Assembly (NCBI GenBank): GCA_050944055.1
Contig: JBMNQI010000069.1
Span: forward strand, 1-10,114
Reading direction: 5' to 3'
From: JBMNQI01 sp050944055
GTDB taxonomy: Bacteria; Bacillota; Clostridia; Oscillospirales; Oscillospiraceae
DNA length: 10,114 nt
In this document: positions 1 to 5,669 of the stretch, one piece after another
Numbering within the stretch: position 1 is the stretch's first letter
Layout: each line of letters starts with the position of its first letter
Made by a program: the position numbers and the translations under genes
The notes under the pieces: model-generated
The model's input: only the letters and a program-made list of their open reading frames with translations
What the model was told of the DNA's origin: nothing
Databases searched by the model: none

Positions 1-26
1 AAAACTGAACTTTTTTATGATATAAT
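1..26 (+). promoter_or_regulatory. Extended -10 promoter at window edge
   Basis: A perfect TATAAT lies at 21-26, preceded by TG at 18-19 (TGaTATAAT), which is an extended -10 element. The -35 region would fall at or before base 1 and cannot be judged. Transcription would start near 33 and run rightward. The nearest plus-strand gene starts at 279, so a transcript from here would carry a leader of about 245 nt. That leader is GC-rich and includes the palindrome at 144-161. No convincing open reading frame with a ribosome binding site begins between 33 and 278. It could instead serve a short untranslated RNA. Confidence 0.5.
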
Positions 27-137
27 AGAACCCGGAGCCCGATACCGTTTTCCGAGCTGTGCCTTTTTCCGTAAAAAGCCGCCTGCCTGATAAGCCGCGG
101 CGCCCGAAGCGCGGGGCAAGAACGTTGCGTCCGCGAC

Positions 138-161
138 AAAAAAGGCCGCCAACAGGCGGCC
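138..161 (-). terminator. Rho-independent terminator on minus strand
   Basis: The arms GGCCGCC (144-150) and GGCGGCC (155-161) form a perfect 7-bp GC stem with a 4-nt loop. On the minus strand the stem is followed directly by six T (complement of AAAAAA at 138-143). On the plus strand the stem is followed by GGGCTTCG with no T run, so the orientation is clear. No minus-strand gene ends just to its right. It would stop either a short RNA started at 204-231 or read-through from the SIMPL gene at 1035-1781. Confidence 0.7.
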
Positions 162-176
162 GGGCTTCGAGGAAAC

Positions 177-205
177 TGTACAGCGGGTTTCGTGTATGCT
201 ATTAT
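177..205 (+). promoter_or_regulatory. Likely promoter of the alpha/beta hydrolase gene
   Basis: A -35-like TGTACA (177-182, four of six matches to TTGACA) is separated by 17 bp from TATTAT (200-205, five of six matches to TATAAT). TG at 197-198 makes the latter an extended -10. Transcription would start near 212 and give a leader of about 67 nt to the ATG at 279. It faces the minus-strand TATAAT boxes at 204-231, so polymerases on the two strands would compete for the same 30 bp. Confidence 0.45.
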
Positions 206-233
206 TATATCGGCATTATATTATTATTATATC
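201..233. repeat. 11-bp phased AT repeat (three ATTATA, two ATTATTATATC)
   Basis: ATTATA occurs at 204-209, 215-220 and 226-231, exactly 11 bp apart. The longer unit ATTATTATATC is present at 201-211 and again at 223-233, starts 22 bp apart. The copies fall on the same face of the helix. On the minus strand each ATTATA is a consensus TATAAT -10 box. The array lies between the likely hydrolase promoter and its ribosome binding site. Confidence 0.6.
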
Positions 234-278
234 AGGTCTAAAGCGCGGCGCGAAAAACCGGACAAGGAGAGGCGCGCA

Positions 279-1034
279 ATGAATGAGCATAGGGAATACC
301 GGTATAGGTGCAGATGTTCGGATACCGTCATAGTTTTTACTCACGGCATCCTGGGAAGCCCTTTGCAGTTTGAAGACATGGTTGAAAAGCTTGGCGGCTC
401 ATACTCTGTTGAAAACCTGCTTTTGCCGGGACACGGGAAGACGATAAAGGAATTCCGGAGAAGCGGGATGGCCGAGTGGCAGGCCTATGTTGATGAAAGA
501 GTCAGGCTTTTGCAGCGCGATTATAAAAACATCGTCCTCGTGGGCCATTCGATGGGCTGCCTTCTGTCTATTCAAACCGCCGTTTCATACCCTCTTAATA
601 TAAAAGGCCTGTTTTTAACAGCCTTGCCGCTGTTCGTTCATTTTGGCGTACCTTATTTAAAAAACATTTTTACAGTCGGCTTCAGCAGGGACATTTGTAA
701 CCCTGTTGTAGCCGCGTCCAGAAGATTAAACAGCGTTTCGGTGTCAAACCCGTTTGAGTATCTGAAAGGGAGCATGCGCTACATTGAATTACTTAATAAG
801 ATTAGAGCGTCGCGGGAACTGCTCCGTGAATTAAACGTGCCGGTAATGGTCCTGCATTCCGCCAGGGACGTGGTTGTAAGCGAAAAAACGCTGCGGTTTA
901 TTGATGAGAACTCGCCGGACATTCGATACGAGGTGCTCAGGGATTCGGGGCATTTCTACTATCCGGCCGGGGACCGGGAGAGGGCCTTGAGCTTATTTGT
1001 GGATTTTATATCCGGGCTTAATAGGGCGGAATAA
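279..1034 (+). CDS. Alpha/beta hydrolase (esterase/monoacylglycerol lipase-like)
   Basis: A 251-residue serine hydrolase of the alpha/beta fold, probably a cytoplasmic esterase or lipase; the substrate cannot be told. Visible elements are the oxyanion-hole motif HGILGSP (22-28), the nucleophile elbow GHSMG (89-93, Ser91), the acid in SARD (Asp197) and the catalytic His225 in DSGHF. The order and spacing match the carboxylesterase/monoacylglycerol lipase group. There is no signal peptide or membrane segment; residues 117-148 probably form the lid. The ATG at 279 is chosen because AAGGAGA lies at 264-270, 8 bp upstream. An earlier in-frame ATG at 192 has no ribosome binding site and would add an unlikely tyrosine-rich stretch encoded by the AT repeat. 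The stop codon directly abuts the stop of the opposing SIMPL gene. Confidence 0.88.
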   Translation: MNEHREYRYRCRCSDTVIVFTHGILGSPLQFEDMVEKLGGSYSVENLLLPGHGKTIKEFRRSGMAEWQAYVDERVRLLQRDYKNIVLVGHSMGCLLSIQTAVSYPLNIKGLFLTALPLFVHFGVPYLKNIFTVGFSRDICNPVVAASRRLNSVSVSNPFEYLKGSMRYIELLNKIRASRELLRELNVPVMVLHSARDVVVSEKTLRFIDENSPDIRYEVLRDSGHFYYPAGDRERALSLFVDFISGLNRAE

Positions 1035-1781
1035 TCAGCTGTTGTCGACATAGAACTGGCAGTTGACGACCGCCGTTATATCCTTTTCCAGCGACGAGGT
1101 GTCGTTTATGCCGTAGTCCGATATGTCGTTTGAAAAACGCGGCGTTATCTGGAAAACGCCCATGCTTGCGCTTTTTAGCCTGCCGAGCTTGCTGCCGGCG
1201 TTTTCGGCCATCATCCTGGCGCGGTTAACGGCGTCCTCCGTGGCGGCGGCCAGCATTTCCACCTTCAAATCCGCTATCTTTGTGTATATATATTGCGGGT
1301 TGAGGGACTGGAACGGGACGCCCTCGTTTATTAGCTCTGTTATATTGCGCGAAATATCCGTGATCTTATCTATATCGCCCGAAGTGATCGTGACGTTCTG
1401 AAACAGCTCGTATGAATCAATTTCGCCTGTGTATACGCCGTAATCGTTTATTAAATAATGAATGCTTGTGGATATGGATGAGAACACTATCTCATCCTCC
1501 AGCCCCTGTTTTGCAAGATAGGCCTGGACCTTGTCCTTGTTTTCCTCAAGCAGCGCGTAGGCGCCCGTCAAAGTCTCGGCTTTGGCGCTGAAGCTCCCCG
1601 TCCAGACTATAAGGTCGGAGGTAATCTGCTTCCTGGCAGACCCGGTCACAGTAATAATATCAGAGCCGCTTTTGATCCTCACGAAGCTGTCCGTCACGAT
1701 ATATGCCGAGACCAAAAAGCCAACGACAAGAAGCGCGGCAACAATGATATAGGAAACGGACCTGCTTTTAGACTCATTCAT
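1035..1781 (-). CDS. Membrane-anchored SIMPL (DUF541) domain protein
   Basis: A 248-residue protein with one N-terminal membrane segment (about residues 9-30, after a short basic start). It is followed by an extracytoplasmic SIMPL/DUF541 domain (about 39-245), so it is likely anchored facing outward. Family features are the opening ITVTGSARKQITSD strand and a middle segment with a long helix, VQAYLAKQGL. Near the end comes an AVNRARMMAENAGSKLG helix before the final strands. SIMPL proteins include BP26/Omp28 of Brucella and E. coli YggE; their biochemical role is unclear, with some linked to oxidative stress or oligomeric assemblies. The ATG at 1779-1781 is preceded by GGAGGG (complement of 1790-1795), and a plausible promoter lies at 1816-1845. 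There is no room for a terminator before the convergent hydrolase gene. Confidence 0.88.
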   Translation of the reverse strand: MNESKSRSVSYIIVAALLVVGFLVSAYIVTDSFVRIKSGSDIITVTGSARKQITSDLIVWTGSFSAKAETLTGAYALLEENKDKVQAYLAKQGLEDEIVFSSISTSIHYLINDYGVYTGEIDSYELFQNVTITSGDIDKITDISRNITELINEGVPFQSLNPQYIYTKIADLKVEMLAAATEDAVNRARMMAENAGSKLGRLKSASMGVFQITPRFSNDISDYGINDTSSLEKDITAVVNCQFYVDNS

Positions 1782-1815
1782 ATCTGAAGCCCTCCATAAT
1801 TTCTTAATATAGGAT

Positions 1816-1845
1816 AGTGTATTAGAATCAGCTCCGGGAAGTCAA
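1816..1845 (-). promoter_or_regulatory. Likely promoter of the SIMPL gene
   Basis: On the minus strand TTGACT (complement of 1840-1845, five of six matches to TTGACA) is followed after 18 bp by TACACT (complement of 1816-1821, four of six). Transcription would start near 1809 and give a leader of about 28 nt to the ATG at 1781, including the GGAGGG site. Confidence 0.45.
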
Positions 1846-1900
1846 ACGATATTGTATAATTTTAGTAATCATACCATTGATTTAAGACGAAGTAAATAGG

Positions 1901-1942
1901 AAAAAAGTTCCCCGGCGCTTTAATAATTGCGCCAGGGTTTTT
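1901..1942. terminator. Bidirectional hairpin with T tracts between divergent genes
   Basis: CCCCGGCGC (1910-1918) and GCGCCAGGG (1929-1937) form a 9-bp stem with a 10-nt AT loop. As plus-strand RNA it has one C-A mismatch and is followed at once by UUUUU (1938-1942). As minus-strand RNA the mismatch becomes a G-U wobble, and the stem is followed by AAC and then six U (1901-1906). It therefore resembles an intrinsic terminator in both directions. It sits upstream of both the SIMPL and gntR genes, where no known gene needs terminating. It may act as a leader attenuator, insulate the two genes, or end an unseen short RNA. Confidence 0.5.
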
Positions 1943-1953
1943 ACGTTAAAAAA

Positions 1954-1984
1954 TTAATAATCGGCTGCAAAATTCCGATAGAAT
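1954..1984 (+). promoter_or_regulatory. Possible gntR promoter
   Basis: TAGAAT at 1979-1984 matches the -10 consensus in five of six positions, but the -35 region is weak (TTAATA at 1954-1959, 19-bp spacing). Transcription would start near 1991, giving a leader of about 37 nt with the site CGGAGGG. A second, better -10 (TATAAT, 1855-1860) has no recognisable -35 and would pass through the hairpin at 1910-1937. Many YtrA-like regulators repress their own promoter, so this is where an operator could be sought. Confidence 0.3.
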
Positions 1985-2027
1985 AATTGTAGAAGTCCTT
2001 TCAATTTTCAGTTGCGGAGGGATTCCG

Positions 2028-2441
2028 GTGTTTATAAAAATCAGTAATTCGAGCGGTCAGCCTATTTACGACCAGATCAGCGCTCAAATAAAGGTAAAAA
2101 TTTTATCGGGTGAGCTGAAGGAGAAAGATATGCTCCCTTCTATGAGGTCGCTGGCTAAAGAGCTGAATGTGAGCGTTATTACCACAAAAAGGGCTTACGA
2201 GGAGCTTGAGCGGGACGGGTTTATTAAGTCGGTTACGGGTAAGGGAAGCTTTGTTTCAAAAATCAACTATAATTATGTAAGAGTAGAGTATATCCGCAGA
2301 ATATACGAGCATATGCTGAATATCGTAGGCCTTTCGGCCGCCTGCAACATCGAGCTGGATAAGCTTATTAATATGCTTTCTTCAACCTACAAGAATAACG
2401 GGAAGGCAGAGGAGCGAATGAGCCAAACCGAAAACTTCTAG
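2028..2441 (+). CDS. GntR-family transcriptional regulator, YtrA-like (short form)
   Basis: A 137-residue DNA-binding regulator. Residues about 10-77 form the GntR winged helix: GQPIYDQI opening, a helix through KIKILSGEL-like residues, the MLPSMRSLAKELNVS helix-turn-helix and the wing GKGSFV. The remaining 60 residues are too short for a FadR, HutC or MocR effector domain and fit the YtrA/YhcF subfamily, whose C-terminal helices mainly dimerise. The start is GTG at 2028, chosen for CGGAGGG at 2015-2021, about 7 bp upstream. YtrA-type regulators usually sit first in an operon with ABC transporter genes they control. Here the gene is followed by a strong terminator and no transporter on its strand, so its target is unknown. 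Confidence 0.88.
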   Translation: MFIKISNSSGQPIYDQISAQIKVKILSGELKEKDMLPSMRSLAKELNVSVITTKRAYEELERDGFIKSVTGKGSFVSKINYNYVRVEYIRRIYEHMLNIVGLSAACNIELDKLINMLSSTYKNNGKAEERMSQTENF

Positions 2442-2546
2442 AAAGCTATTGCACTTCCGGCGCAGTAGCTTTTCGGCGCGCGGGTTATGCGCCGCTTCCC
2501 GAGATGCATTTTTATGCACGCCCGGCATATGACCGGGCGTTTTTTT
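2442..2546 (+). terminator. Multi-hairpin 3' region ending in a rho-independent terminator
   Basis: Directly after the gntR stop come four adjacent stem-loops. The first is an 11-bp stem (2442-2452 with 2462-2472, one G-U pair). The second is 6 bp (CGGCGC 2474-2479 with GCGCCG 2489-2494). The third is 5 bp (TGCAT 2505-2509 with ATGCA 2514-2518). The last is a perfect 8-bp stem (ACGCCCGG 2518-2525, CCGGGCGT 2533-2540) running into seven T (2540-2546). The last is a textbook intrinsic terminator for gntR. The first could be a weaker one, since its right arm ends in TTTT. Bases 2547-2705 hold nothing else that I recognise apart from the -10 box at 2665. Confidence 0.8.
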
Positions 2547-2664
2547 GTGGACTAATTTGCATTAAGATGTTATTATTTAATCATCCCCAGGCTTTTGAGG
2601 GAATAAGAATGAATAATCGCGCGCTTGACTTCGCAAAGGAAGGTATCACCCGGAATACGTGCAC

Positions 2665-2670
2665 TATAAT
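2665..2670 (+). promoter_or_regulatory. -10 box upstream of the flavoprotein gene
   Basis: A perfect TATAAT lies at 2665-2670, but no good -35 is found at the normal distance. A TTGACT at 2625-2630 is too far upstream (34 bp) to pair with it. Transcription would start near 2677, about 29 nt before the ATG at 2706. It would follow the terminator at 2518-2546, so the gene needs its own promoter. A weak -35 may mean that an activator is needed. Confidence 0.4.
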
Positions 2671-2705
2671 TGCTTCTGATACTAGTATTGATTGAGGGGT
2701 TGGAT

Positions 2706-3332
2706 ATGAAAGTACTGCTGATTAACGGTAGCCCGAGGGGTAACGGCAACACGGCGCTCGCCCTGTCGGAAGTGGCGCATGTGCTTGAAAGCGAAGGCGT
2801 CAAATGCGAGATCGTGTGGCTGGGCAACAAGCCCGTGAGGGACTGCATAGCGTGCAGAAAATGCGCCGATCTGGATAACGCCTGCGTTTTTGACGACGAT
2901 ATTATTAACGACCTTATCAGGATCGCCGAAACGGCCGACGGCTTTGTTTTCGGCACGCCCGTCTACTACGCGCACCCGAACGGCCGTATACTTTCCGTGA
3001 TGAACAGGCTGTTTTTTGCGGGCAAACCCGCTTTCTCGCACAAGCCCGCGGCCGCCGTAGCAGTGGCCAGGCGCGCCGGCGCGACCGCGTCTCTGGATGT
3101 GATCAACAAGTATTTTACCATATCGGAAATGCCCGTAGTCTCGTCGACCTACTGGAACATGGCATACGGCGCCAATCAGGGAGAGGCGGAGGAGGATCTG
3201 GAAGGCCTGCAGACGATGCGCAACCTCGGAAAGAACATGGCGTGGCTGCTTAAATGCATTGAGGCCGGCAAAGAGAAGGGTATCGACATACCGGACACTG
3301 ACAAGGAACACGTTACAAGTTTCATAAGGTAG
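2706..3332 (+). CDS. Flavodoxin-fold NAD(P)H oxidoreductase, iron-sulfur-flavoprotein-like
   Basis: A 208-residue cytoplasmic protein of the NADPH-dependent FMN reductase family (flavodoxin fold). The N-terminal strand MKVLLINGSPRGNGNT (1-16) carries the FMN phosphate loop. GTPVYYAHPNGRILSVMNR (around residue 91 onward) is the second flavin-contacting segment of the family. Between them is Cys47-x2-Cys50-x2-Cys53-x6-Cys60, the compact cysteine motif of iron-sulfur flavoproteins such as Isf of methanogens, where it binds a 4Fe-4S cluster. Such proteins move electrons from ferredoxin or NAD(P)H to acceptors; the partner here is unknown. The ATG at 2706 is chosen for GAGGGG at 2694-2699, 6 bp upstream. 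The next gene starts about 60 bp on with no terminator between, so the two may be cotranscribed. Confidence 0.87.
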   Translation: MKVLLINGSPRGNGNTALALSEVAHVLESEGVKCEIVWLGNKPVRDCIACRKCADLDNACVFDDDIINDLIRIAETADGFVFGTPVYYAHPNGRILSVMNRLFFAGKPAFSHKPAAAVAVARRAGATASLDVINKYFTISEMPVVSSTYWNMAYGANQGEAEEDLEGLQTMRNLGKNMAWLLKCIEAGKEKGIDIPDTDKEHVTSFIR

Positions 3333-3392
3333 AACCGGAACTATTTTGCTCCCCGCCTCGTCAAACGACTATCTGATACAGGAGGGATAATG

Positions 3393-4481
3393 ATGAAAAG
3401 AACAATTTCTGCCGTGCTTGCTCTTATCACGCTCCTCGCTCTCTTTTCCGGATGTGCTTCGTCCTATAAAGCCGAGTCAGCCGCCGGCGCAGCGGCGCGG
3501 CCGGCCGAGGCTCCCGCCCCGGACGCCCCGGAGAACTATGAGATGGGCGGCGGCCTGAATTACTCCGCTTACGACAAAGCGGAGGATTCCGTGGCTGAGG
3601 TTAAGGAGGAAGAAGGAAGTACGGATACTGACGGCAGGATCGGGCAAAAGCTTATCTACACGCTCAATATCTATCTGGAAACGCTCGATTACGACGCTTC
3701 GGTTAAGTCCGTAGCCGAGCTGACGGAGAAATTCGGCGGCTATGTGCAGTATTCAAGCGTCAGCCAGAACCGCGTCAGCAGCAGCAGCCTGCGCTCGGCG
3801 ACATACACACTGCGTATCCCCGCCAAATCTCTCGACGAGTTTGAAAACTCCTGCGGCAGCATAGGCAACGTCTACGACTCAAGCCGCAGCACTGAAAACG
3901 CCACCTCAAAATATATAGACCTCACCGCGCGCCTGGACACGTACCGTATAGAGGAAAAAACGCTTCAGGACCTGCTTTCCAAGGCCGAGGATATGGAAAG
4001 CATCATAGCTTTGACGCAGCGCCTGTCCGAGGTGCGCTACGAGATAGAGAGCATAGAATCGACCTTGCGCAACATAGATTCCCTGGTCTCTTACAGTACG
4101 GTTAACCTCTACCTGTACGAGGTAGTGAAGGAAACGAAGGTCACCTCGGATGTACCCCGCACCTTCGGCGAGAGGGTTTCAGCCGCTTTTGCCGCTCAGA
4201 AGGATCGTTTCATAGAATCAGTGAAGGATATCGGGGTCTACCTTTTCGGAGTCTTCCCGCTCGCTCTGCTGCTCTTCATAATAAGGATAATACCGCTTAT
4301 AGTCGTCGTTGTAATCGCGATTCTTGTTTTCTTCCTCGTAAGGAAAAGAAACAGGGCAAAAAAGAGGGCGCAGGGAATCGAGGTGCCCCTCACGCGCCGC
4401 GAGCTGAGAAAAGCGGAGAAGGCACGGAAAAACGCGCCCGGGAAGAAACAGGACGATGGTTTTAATAAGCCGCAGGAATGA
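3393..4481 (+). CDS. DUF4349 domain lipoprotein with C-terminal membrane segment
   Basis: A 362-residue envelope protein. It starts with a lipoprotein signal peptide: a basic KR, a hydrophobic core and a lipobox LFSGC with the lipidated cysteine at residue 21. An Ala/Pro/Glu-rich linker follows (to about 80). The DUF4349 domain (about 85-245) has beta strands at KLIYTLNIYLETLDYDAS and YTLRIPAKSLDEF. A long helical pair (about 170-225, IDLTARLDTYRIEEKTL through EIESIESTLRNID) is probably a coiled coil. A strongly hydrophobic stretch (about 282-317) crosses the membrane, followed by a very basic cytoplasmic tail. The function of DUF4349 is unknown. Two ATG codons are adjacent (3390, 3393); 3393 lies 7 nt after GGAGG (3381-3385), 3390 only 4 nt, so 3393 is preferred. 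Confidence 0.87.
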   Translation: MKRTISAVLALITLLALFSGCASSYKAESAAGAAARPAEAPAPDAPENYEMGGGLNYSAYDKAEDSVAEVKEEEGSTDTDGRIGQKLIYTLNIYLETLDYDASVKSVAELTEKFGGYVQYSSVSQNRVSSSSLRSATYTLRIPAKSLDEFENSCGSIGNVYDSSRSTENATSKYIDLTARLDTYRIEEKTLQDLLSKAEDMESIIALTQRLSEVRYEIESIESTLRNIDSLVSYSTVNLYLYEVVKETKVTSDVPRTFGERVSAAFAAQKDRFIESVKDIGVYLFGVFPLALLLFIIRIIPLIVVVVIAILVFFLVRKRNRAKKRAQGIEVPLTRRELRKAEKARKNAPGKKQDDGFNKPQE

Positions 4482-4566
4482 TTAAATGCAGCCTGATTCG
4501 GGCGGAGTAATGCGAGGCCAGCCGCCTGAAGTTCAGACCAGTCGAAACGGACATAGCTAAATAGAA

Positions 4567-4602
4567 AGGGGCTGCAGCAAAACGAAAATTGCTGCAGCCC
4601 CT
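4567..4602 (-). terminator. 14-bp perfect hairpin ending the minus-strand operon
   Basis: AGGGGCTGCAGCAA (4567-4580) and its exact complement (4589-4602) form a 14-bp stem with an 8-nt loop. It begins 20 nt after the stop of the minus-strand cyclase-like gene. On that strand it is followed by TTCTATTT, a broken but U-rich tail, so it most likely terminates the operon. On the plus strand the tail (GAATTATACC) is not T-rich, but the stem lies 85 nt after the DUF4349 gene and could still protect that mRNA's 3' end. The rest of 4482-4622 shows nothing recognisable. Confidence 0.65.
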
Positions 4603-4622
4603 GAATTATACCTGGATGATAC

Positions 4623-5645
4623 TTATTCTTTTCTCGTGCACTTGCTCAGGCCGTTTATCACTATCTCCCGGAGCAGAGTGACAAACGCCTGACCGCCGAC
4701 CATGGAAACGCCGTCCACCTTGCATAAGGGGCGCATGGACATTCCATCAACGCTGCCGCCCATGGCGCAGGCCTCCAGCATACGGCGCTCGTCGTCCACA
4801 GTGTGCATTACGTCCACGTCGCCAAGCATATAGGCGAGCATGGCGCTGACGCCGTAAAGGCCCCAGTTGGAGATGGCAGCCGCAAAGAATATGTCGGTCT
4901 TGCATACAGTGGCCGTGCCGCCGCCGCAACCGCACTGGCATTTCTTGCCATACGGGGAGATCTCCCGCGCGTATTCGTAGATGACGCCGTTGCCGATCTC
5001 GTTCCCGCCGTCGCCGGTGCCGATGGTGATTATACCGTGCTTTTTTGCCTCGTCCAGTAGATGCCAGGTGTTGGCGAACTCCTCCGGCGGTATGCGGGCG
5101 CCGTGGACACTGTGGCAGTAGCCCACTTCATTGGGGCCGTGCTTCTCACAGAAAACAATGGCTTTCGGCTTGAAGGTCTCCACCAGATATTTGGCGTGAG
5201 TGGGTCCGTCAGCGGCACCCAGAGGATACCAGTCCAGATAGCAGGCTCCTTCCGTGGTCTGCCATTCGTCGATATCACGGACGTTGCAGCCCACGCCCAG
5301 CAGGGCCCCGCGGGTGGGAACGTCGTTGCTTTCCTCCACCGTGACGACGGTCTTGGCGCCAAGGCCTCTTTCAACTGCCTTGGCCAGAGACGCCGCGCCG
5401 AGGGGACCGTCCGTCTCGCCGTAGGGGAGCAGGTGGGGGAAGCGGGAGCCGGTGACGAACAGCACTGTGTCGCCGGGCTTTACGCTGTCGATCAGGGCCT
5501 TCGCGGCAAGGTAGGAGAGTGGATCCTTCTGGACTTCTCTGGCGGCATTGTAATACCGCATGATGTCCCCTCGCTGGGCGCCGCTGCCGGGGCGGTATTC
5601 AATGTTGCACAGCCGGTCAATGTTTTCACCGATTATTTTTGGCAT
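4623..5645 (-). CDS. D-glutamate cyclase-like protein (DUF4392 / GLUCM C-terminal family)
   Basis: A 340-residue protein resembling the C-terminal domain of vertebrate D-glutamate cyclase, which interconverts 5-oxo-D-proline and D-glutamate. Family-like segments are the Rossmann-type start FVTGSRFPHLLPYGETDG (63-80) and the EKHGPNEVGYCHS block (166-178). Then come the glycine-rich GDGGNEIGNG (211-220), a cysteine-rich patch (Cys236, 238, 240, 248) and ISNWGLYGVSAML (258-270). The DUF1445 domain that accompanies this domain in some proteins is absent, so this is a stand-alone form. The ATG at 5645 follows AGGA about 9 nt upstream and lies 24 bp after the ridA-like stop, last in the operon. Recognition is from motif memory; the reaction in bacteria is inferred. 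Confidence 0.75.
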   Translation of the reverse strand: MPKIIGENIDRLCNIEYRPGSGAQRGDIMRYYNAAREVQKDPLSYLAAKALIDSVKPGDTVLFVTGSRFPHLLPYGETDGPLGAASLAKAVERGLGAKTVVTVEESNDVPTRGALLGVGCNVRDIDEWQTTEGACYLDWYPLGAADGPTHAKYLVETFKPKAIVFCEKHGPNEVGYCHSVHGARIPPEEFANTWHLLDEAKKHGIITIGTGDGGNEIGNGVIYEYAREISPYGKKCQCGCGGGTATVCKTDIFFAAAISNWGLYGVSAMLAYMLGDVDVMHTVDDERRMLEACAMGGSVDGMSMRPLCKVDGVSMVGGQAFVTLLREIVINGLSKCTRKE

Positions 5646-5669
5646 ACTCTTTCATCCTTTCTGATCCGG

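Larger units (their letters stand above)
138..225 (-). ncRNA. Candidate small RNA, about 60-80 nt
   Basis: On the minus strand three TATAAT boxes (at 226-231, 215-220 and 204-209) are followed, 60-80 nt downstream, by a strong intrinsic terminator (138-161). No open reading frame of note lies between. The first box is preceded by TGA, giving an extended -10. A transcript from it would start near 219; one from the third box would start near 197. Either would end in the U tract at 138-143. The RNA would be antisense to the leader of any transcript started at 1-26. The call rests on promoter and terminator patterns only; no known RNA family was recognised. Confidence 0.35.

Noticed and set aside
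59..241. 60-codon plus-strand frame with a basic first part and hydrophobic end
   Set aside because: GTG start without a ribosome binding site; its sequence is dictated by GC-rich palindromes and then by the AT repeat, and it overlaps the hydrolase promoter and terminator signals.
192..278. Upstream in-frame extension of the hydrolase
   Set aside because: The ATG at 192 has no ribosome binding site and adds a tyrosine/isoleucine stretch made by the AT repeat; the ATG at 279 has AAGGAGA at good distance.
2625..2670. TTGACT and TATAAT as one promoter
   Set aside because: The spacing of 34 bp is twice the 16-18 bp that sigma-A promoters need, so only the -10 box was kept.
2504..2695. Small plus-strand frame between gntR and the flavoprotein gene
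   Set aside because: It begins inside the terminator hairpin, has no ribosome binding site and shows no recognisable sequence.
2682..3311. Long minus-strand open frame opposite the flavoprotein gene
   Set aside because: The plus-strand frame has a ribosome binding site and full flavodoxin motifs; the opposite frame is low-complexity and has none.
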